Made by a program: the position numbers and the translations under genes. A DNA stretch of 64,000 nt from Schizochytrium sp. TIO01 (taxonomy: Eukaryota; Sar; Bigyra; Thraustochytrida; Thraustochytriidae). The notes below the pieces were generated by a model. The model was not told where the DNA came from. It saw nothing but the letters and a program-made list of their open reading frames with translations, and searched no databases. The first letter of the stretch is position 1. Each line of letters starts with the position of its first letter. Shown piece by piece: positions 59,128-64,000 of the stretch. Location of the stretch: positions 3,051,148-3,115,147 of the forward strand of contig SMSO01000014.1 in assembly GCA_004764695.1 (NCBI GenBank). The letters run 5' to 3'.

Positions 59128-61230
59128 ATGACCCAGAATGAGCTGGAGAATGGCTCTAATCTTAATCATAGCGAAGGAAGAATACCTTCTGCAAATGGAA
59201 ATAGTGATCACTATGGGGGAGGTGAGGAATATGAGAACCCTCGCGTGGTGATCATTGAAGAAGAAGTGGTGAATGACGATGCTTCGAGTAGTACTGCCAC
59301 GCCAACAGAATTCGATCCTCGCTCTGCACTAAGTTACAAAGGTGATCTAATGTACTCACTAGCGTTTCACCGCACCACTCCGAAAGCAGCAATTTACCTT
59401 GTCTCGATGTTCATGATTCTTGCTCACCTCATGTTTGCATACGGGCAAGCTTTCCCGATGTGGCGACTCTATTACAAGGTAGACATGAACATGACTTTGC
59501 ATGCATCGTCTCTTGAAAGCAAAGCTCTATTTACCCAGCTAGGCATTAGCAATCCTACGCATATTCAAATGCATGAAGACCATAATGTAGATACATTCAC
59601 CTATGGTTTCGCAATTGAACAGCTGTGGAAAGCTCACAACTTGGGTTCCAAAGTTGGTCCGCGCATTGCCGCGCTTTTGCTCGTTCTATTTTCGGGTGTA
59701 TGGCCCCATTTGAAACTGGTACTTCTACATGTATACTGGCTTGTGCCACACAGCGAGCTGGTGCGGTCTTCTGCGTTATACTGGTTGAGTACGTTCGGTA
59801 AGTGGTCTCTGGCCGATGTCTTTGTTGTATGCGTTATGATTGGGGTTTTGAACATCGACATGGAGCTTGATCCTGCCGCTATCCTTGTTGGCCTGGAGCA
59901 TGAAGTCCCAGAAGTTATCACTCTTGCCCGTAAGGCTGTGACCGAAACCCAGTTTGAAAAGATGGTCTGCGAGGATTTACTGAAACTCAAGTGCACGCAC
60001 TGGTATGATCTTCGCTGCTCCGCTTGCCGACGTACAGCAGATCTTCTTTATTCAAACCCTTCAGCGGTTGAGACAATTGGTGTCCAGGCTCTTAAAGGTA
60101 TCAAATCTGAAGGCGGCGGTCGAATGGAGCTGCGCATTGCAGGTCTTGATGGTACCTATGTGTTTTGCTTTGCTGTGATCATATCTTTGCTTCTCAGTTT
60201 TTTCATTGATGCTCTGGACCACCGGGCCAAGGCAAAGAATGCTAAATCTCGTCGTGGAAGTCCTCCTTTGGGTGCTCTCGGTGTCACAGGCTCTCCCTCC
60301 TATTTACTTGGTAATGATAGGCTTGCGGAGCAAGCTATTAGTCAGTTGGAGAATCGCTCGGATGGTGCCCCCCGAGGATACACTCTTCAGGGTGACATGC
60401 TTCCTCCCATTCCAAAGTACGGACCTGGGCCTGTTTTGCTTATTCGCCGTGTCTCTCGTCGTGTGTGGAGCATGCGCCAATATATCTGGCTTACGTTAGG
60501 TGCGTTTGTGGCTGTGGGTGTAGTCATAACAGGTATTTTCGTGCAAAGTATGGAGCGTGAGGTTCTCGGAAGCCTTCCGGCTGTCGCAAATAAGATCATT
60601 GGCGTAGAGTGGTACCGAACCTACTCTTTATGGACTTTGACAGAGGTTACAGGCGCCTCGGGTGGCGCTGATTTTTTGCTTATGGGAACGTTTGGTTTCT
60701 TCTGTGTCTTCGGCCCAATTTTACGAGCCCTTGTTACGGTGATACACTTAACCGTACCCGGGTCCAAGAAGCAGCATAGCCGCTTGATGACTGTCATTAA
60801 CTTTTTGGGTAGCTTCTGTGCCTGGGAGGTATTTCTCGTAGCCCTTTTTCTAGTAGATGTGGAAATGCCTCCGATCACAAGTACCATCATTAATTCAGAT
60901 GATACGAAGTGGTGCGATATTCTCCACGAGGCTGGATTCGACCCAGCTTGCTTTCAGGTAGAATTTAATATTCTCAAAACTTTCTTGCTAGTTGTTATTG
61001 GCGGCACATTACTTATGTTCGTCACAAGTCTCGCAGTTAAGCTTAGTTTTAAGGGTCTAGACCCTTACATGGATGGTGATTTAGGCGGCCCGTATTGTTG
61101 TGAGTGCTGCCCACCTCTGTTTATTGATTTCCATCGCGATCTCCGTTCAGAGGATGATGCCCTTGAGGAGCGTTCTGAAGAGGCGCCGTTGTTGCTTGAC
61201 GACCATGGCCAGCATTCGGTAACATCTTGA
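59128..61230 (+). CDS. Double PqiA-like integral membrane protein
   Basis: 700 residues from ATG 59128 (aagATGa; the longer frame starts at TTG). After an acidic cytosolic N-terminus there are two similar membrane halves. The first (residues ~85-390) carries the PqiA signatures FSGVWPHLKLVLL near 188 and FGKWSLADVFVV near 223, plus a soluble insertion with CxxC-like cysteines (RCSACRR). The second (~450-650) has FGPILRALV and INFLGSFCAWEVFLVALFLVDVEMP in the equivalent places. Bacterial PqiA/LetA proteins are inner-membrane partners of MCE lipid-transport proteins and also contain two tandem units, though only ~420 residues. A role in lipid handling is therefore a family-based guess. The zinc-ribbon cysteines of bacterial PqiA are not obvious here. 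The tail is acidic with a CCECCPP motif. Confidence 0.75.
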   Translation: MTQNELENGSNLNHSEGRIPSANGNSDHYGGGEEYENPRVVIIEEEVVNDDASSSTATPTEFDPRSALSYKGDLMYSLAFHRTTPKAAIYLVSMFMILAHLMFAYGQAFPMWRLYYKVDMNMTLHASSLESKALFTQLGISNPTHIQMHEDHNVDTFTYGFAIEQLWKAHNLGSKVGPRIAALLLVLFSGVWPHLKLVLLHVYWLVPHSELVRSSALYWLSTFGKWSLADVFVVCVMIGVLNIDMELDPAAILVGLEHEVPEVITLARKAVTETQFEKMVCEDLLKLKCTHWYDLRCSACRRTADLLYSNPSAVETIGVQALKGIKSEGGGRMELRIAGLDGTYVFCFAVIISLLLSFFIDALDHRAKAKNAKSRRGSPPLGALGVTGSPSYLLGNDRLAEQAISQLENRSDGAPRGYTLQGDMLPPIPKYGPGPVLLIRRVSRRVWSMRQYIWLTLGAFVAVGVVITGIFVQSMEREVLGSLPAVANKIIGVEWYRTYSLWTLTEVTGASGGADFLLMGTFGFFCVFGPILRALVTVIHLTVPGSKKQHSRLMTVINFLGSFCAWEVFLVALFLVDVEMPPITSTIINSDDTKWCDILHEAGFDPACFQVEFNILKTFLLVVIGGTLLMFVTSLAVKLSFKGLDPYMDGDLGGPYCCECCPPLFIDFHRDLRSEDDALEERSEEAPLLLDDHGQHSVTS

Positions 61231-61812
61231 TCCGTACAATAGAGTAAAGGATGTGATGTTAGATTTAGTGAAAACATATCTATATTCTTTTCACTTGTAA
61301 TCAGTCAATATCGCAGTGCATATTCATCACTTGTTACTCGGTATACTATATCTGAATATAAAGTCAATGATATGTTTCGTATTTATATTATTTCAAAATC
61401 CCACGATTTCATGAATATTTGTCTACTGGAAAACAGTTTAAGTTGTGCACACATGCAACCAAATTAAGTTAAGACATCCTAGCGACCCAGGTTATCTTGC
61501 TTAAAGTAGTAAGAGTAGAGAATTGTGGAGGTGCCAAGAAACAATGGCTGTGAAAAAAGAAAAAAAGCTCAAGTTTATAAAAGTTTCTATCAGAAGTACT
61601 CACGTTGATTGTGTATAGTTTCGGAGGAGACCTCCATTTGGTTTTGTATCTTGTTGCTCTCTGCTAGACAGAGTGCAAACGAGATGGACTTCAGGTAGGG
61701 TGGATTGCAATGTTACACAACATGATGCTTTCGCCCGTAGTAGTAGTTACTGTACCGCTCATGCGGTGTTCTGTATGAGTGGTCAGTGGTCAGAGGACTT
61801 GCGTTGGCAAAT
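61231..61812. other. Convergent intergenic region
   Basis: 3' regions of the PqiA-like and BAR-SH3 genes; no feature seen. Confidence 0.5.
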
Positions 61813-63791
61813 TTAAGCCTCGTAGCGCTTGATATATGTGGTAGGTACAACACCCTCCTGGCCGTTAAGCTCACAACGCCACCAGCCATCATCAATCTTC
61901 TCGAGAACCTTGAGGACATCATTCTTCTTAAATGCTAAGTCACCAGGGTCAACTGGGTTGAAGGAGAAGGTGGCGATGTAAAGTTCGCATCCATCTGGAG
62001 ACATGGCAGGTTGCGGGCTACGCCTGCCACTAGCGGGTTCTTGCGGCGTCACAAGGGAGGGTGCAGACATTGGTGAGGGGCCCTCATCAAGCTGTGGAGC
62101 AGAAGGTTCAGGTGAGTTGGCAAAGTACTCTGCAGACCCATTGCCTTCCCGTGGCGAGGGTCCAAAGTTGGAGGAGACGCTCTGGCGATCAGATTCCTGG
62201 CCATTGGCTACTACGCCCTCCTGGAATGTTGACACCAAAACCAGTATCAGTGTCCGTCGCCGTTGATGAAGATGAAAGCTGACCAGCAGAAGAGTACGAA
62301 GCACCCTTCTTAGCTGGGTTACCAGCGTACTGGTTATGGGAATGGTGGTCATATCCGCCAGTCGAAGGCGAGGACTGAGCACCAGGGGAGGCGTAGTATT
62401 GTTTCTGCTCAGTTTCCGAGCCGTAGCCACCAGGGGAGTGGACCTGCATGGTATTATCCGTGTTGGGAAGAGTGCCGTACGAACTGAGGTTAGGGTCGTA
62501 GGACTCACGCGAGGGCAAGCTCTGGCTTGTCATATTGTCATACTCAGGGTGAGCAACCATCATACCCTTTCCGCGATGTCTGGTTGCCCACTTTTCTTGG
62601 ATACGGGAGAAAATCATCTTCTTTGGAGGTTGCTTGTTCATGGCCTCACCAGACTGAATGAGGTCCTGAATGCGCTCACGGGGCTCGTCGGTGTCACCCA
62701 GAGTGGTTGCCTTTTCTACAATATCAACGAGCTGGTGTGTCATAAACGAGTGCATCTCAAGCTGGCTAGCGACAAAGGTTGCAAGGATAGGTTCAAGCAT
62801 TTTCTTGCGGTTGGCAAGGAATGCTGTAAGGTCCTCGGTAAGACCAAGGTGCACTTGACGGTAGGTGTGATTAGCGGCTTCGAGTTTGCCTGTGAACTTG
62901 AGAAGGGCGGGGTCATGACCTTCACGACCCTTGTCAGTCAATGTGCGAACACGACGGCGGTAAGATTCGACGTCAGTGCGCATACCCGCATCCTGCGTAA
63001 TGAGGCGTTTTCGCTTAGGGAATTCTTCATGAAGGATCCTTTCGAGTTCCTCAATAGCTTTGTTTTGGAGCACATGCATTGCTGAAGGCTGGATTCTACT
63101 GTGCATGGTGTAGAAGCTATCAGCAACGCGAAGGGCGTCAAAGGCGGCATTTTCTTCGCCGTGTTCATCAACAATGCCAGTAAAAGGACCGTTGGCATCG
63201 GTCTCGCCAGAGGAGCTGTTAAAGTGGTGTTGCATGATCTCGGACTGCTGTTTGGTGGTATCCACAAAGGGAATAGCAAAGTAGGTGGCCAGAGCAGCAT
63301 GCACGGCACCGGAGCGTTCAGTTGCCTTGCGGGAGTCCTTAAGCTTCCTCAAGATGTTAATTAGCTGTTGCTCAAGGGACATGAATTCATGCACGAGTGA
63401 CTCAAAGGCGCCATCATACAGGGTGCTTTCTGTCTTGCCGGAGGTGACCAGCAATTTTTGCACCTGCGTACATAAATCGATTCCACATAGTTGATCATTG
63501 AGATAAATAATGTTAGTTTCTTTGCTTCTCGCCCACACGCATTGGCCATTTCTACTCTGCCTGCCTGCCATCCATGAAATATCTTCATGCACTCATGCTT
63601 GCGCTCTATTAAAAATACACTTAAAATCTATAGCATGGTTTCCCAAGTTCTCTGGACTCCAATGAAAAAAAATCCATGCAACCTTTGCATGCATGGACGC
63701 ATCAATCATGGCCAGCCTCTCATGGCTTAAGTTTTCGAAATACTCTATCTTCACGTACCGATCGGCGCTTCATAACCTTGAGGGACTTCAT
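61813..63791 (-). CDS. BAR-SH3 protein (amphiphysin/Rvs167-type), spliced
   Basis: Exon 1 (63791-63759) encodes MKSLKVMKRRS and ends at a GTACGT donor; exon 2 starts at 63463 with VQKLLVTSGKTES in phase. The BAR domain covers roughly the first 240 residues (long amphipathic helices: YDGAFESLVHEFMSLEQQL, LERILHEEFPKRKRL, YRRRVRTLTDKGREGHDP). A Ser/Gly/Tyr-rich linker follows. A clean C-terminal SH3 domain ends the protein (ELYIATFSFNPVDPGDLAF, DDGWWRCELNGQEGVVPTTYI), but in a frame one nucleotide later. The BAR frame stops at 62189, while the SH3 frame is open from 62508, so a join between these is needed. One solution is an intron at 62322-62211 (total 523 residues). Family members bend membranes during endocytosis and recruit actin regulators through the SH3. 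Confidence 0.85.
62211..62322 (-). other. Candidate intron 2 of the BAR-SH3 gene (112 nt)
   Basis: Donor GTAACC after ACGCTG, acceptor GGGCGTAG, with CTGAT-type branch sequence inside; its length gives the needed +1 frame change. A 73-nt alternative with donor GTCAGC and the same acceptor also works. A one-base assembly error is the competing explanation. Confidence 0.4.
63464..63758 (-). other. Intron 1 of the BAR-SH3 gene (295 nt)
   Basis: Donor TCG|GTACGT and acceptor TACGCAG|GTG. Both exons are phase 0. It supplies the ATG missing from the long exon. Confidence 0.75.
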
Positions 63792-64000
63792 GGTGGTATT
63801 CAGGCTCGAGTCCCTAAAAGCTCCTCAAGTTTTTTGACAATTGACTGCGCTGCGTCAATCTCGTCGATATGTATCAAGTTCTACGCTCAACTGACTTCTC
63901 TCGTCTCCAAAGTAGGTCGCAGGTCGAGCAGCTCTTGCTCGCCTGGTCGCGTGTTTGTCTTCGGACGAGCCTGCGTGCGTGCGTGTGTGCGATCGGGCGT

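Noticed and set aside
62336-63085. 249-codon frame on the plus strand
   Set aside because: Antisense to the BAR domain exon, whose identity is clear.

Overview
The window looks like nuclear DNA of a flagellated heterotrophic protist, most likely a labyrinthulomycete (thraustochytrid-like stramenopile). The reasons are: long, mostly intronless eukaryotic genes with occasional GT-AG introns; a channelrhodopsin-type opsin of the kind known from labyrinthuleans; a secreted protease with a PTxxPT-rich stalk of a type familiar from stramenopiles; and two probable flagellar proteins (lebercilin-like, and coiled coil plus beta-propeller). The species assignment is inference. No tRNA, rRNA, CRISPR array, transposon or viral gene was recognised.

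Layout. 1-2346 (+): 3' part of a C2/FKBP/SAM scaffold gene. 2989-4384 (-): three-exon, probably seven-TM protein of TOM1/THH1 type. 5009-10201 (+): 1730-residue protein with 26-residue repeats, coiled coil and beta-propeller-like C-terminus. 10343-24838 (-): a 14.5 kb uninterrupted reading frame for a 4831-residue SH3-SH3-DUF3638/DUF3645-EF-hand protein whose core carries SF2-helicase-like motifs. 26908-28260 (+): probably organelle-targeted NFACT-R protein lacking NFACT-N. 28651-30780 (-): CPA2 cation/proton antiporter. 30781-37945: gene-poor, rich in simple repeats. 37946-39995 (-): channelrhodopsin-like opsin joined to a degenerate receiver domain and, after a +1 frame change, to Ser-rich repeats and a MYND zinc finger. 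43518-45281 (+): lebercilin-like coiled coil. 46032-48107 (-): two-repeat MYB factor. 51605-52621 (+): JmjC/cupin-8 dioxygenase. 53111-55477 (-): secreted metzincin with Cys-rich module and Thr/Pro stalk. 59128-61230 (+): eukaryotic double PqiA-like membrane protein. 61813-63791 (-): BAR-SH3 protein (amphiphysin/Rvs167 type) with at least one intron.

Genes alternate strands as convergent and divergent pairs, the normal eukaryotic pattern; there are no operons. Functional themes are membrane shape and trafficking (BAR-SH3, C2/SAM, TOM1-like), ion flux and light (opsin, antiporter), flagella, and gene regulation (MYB, JmjC). The best candidate for something undescribed is the opsin-pseudoreceiver-MYND gene; second is the giant SH3-NTPase-EF-hand protein. 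Several apparent starts are non-ATG, and I moved them to the first in-frame ATG. Intron positions were deduced by eye from splice signals and reading frame.
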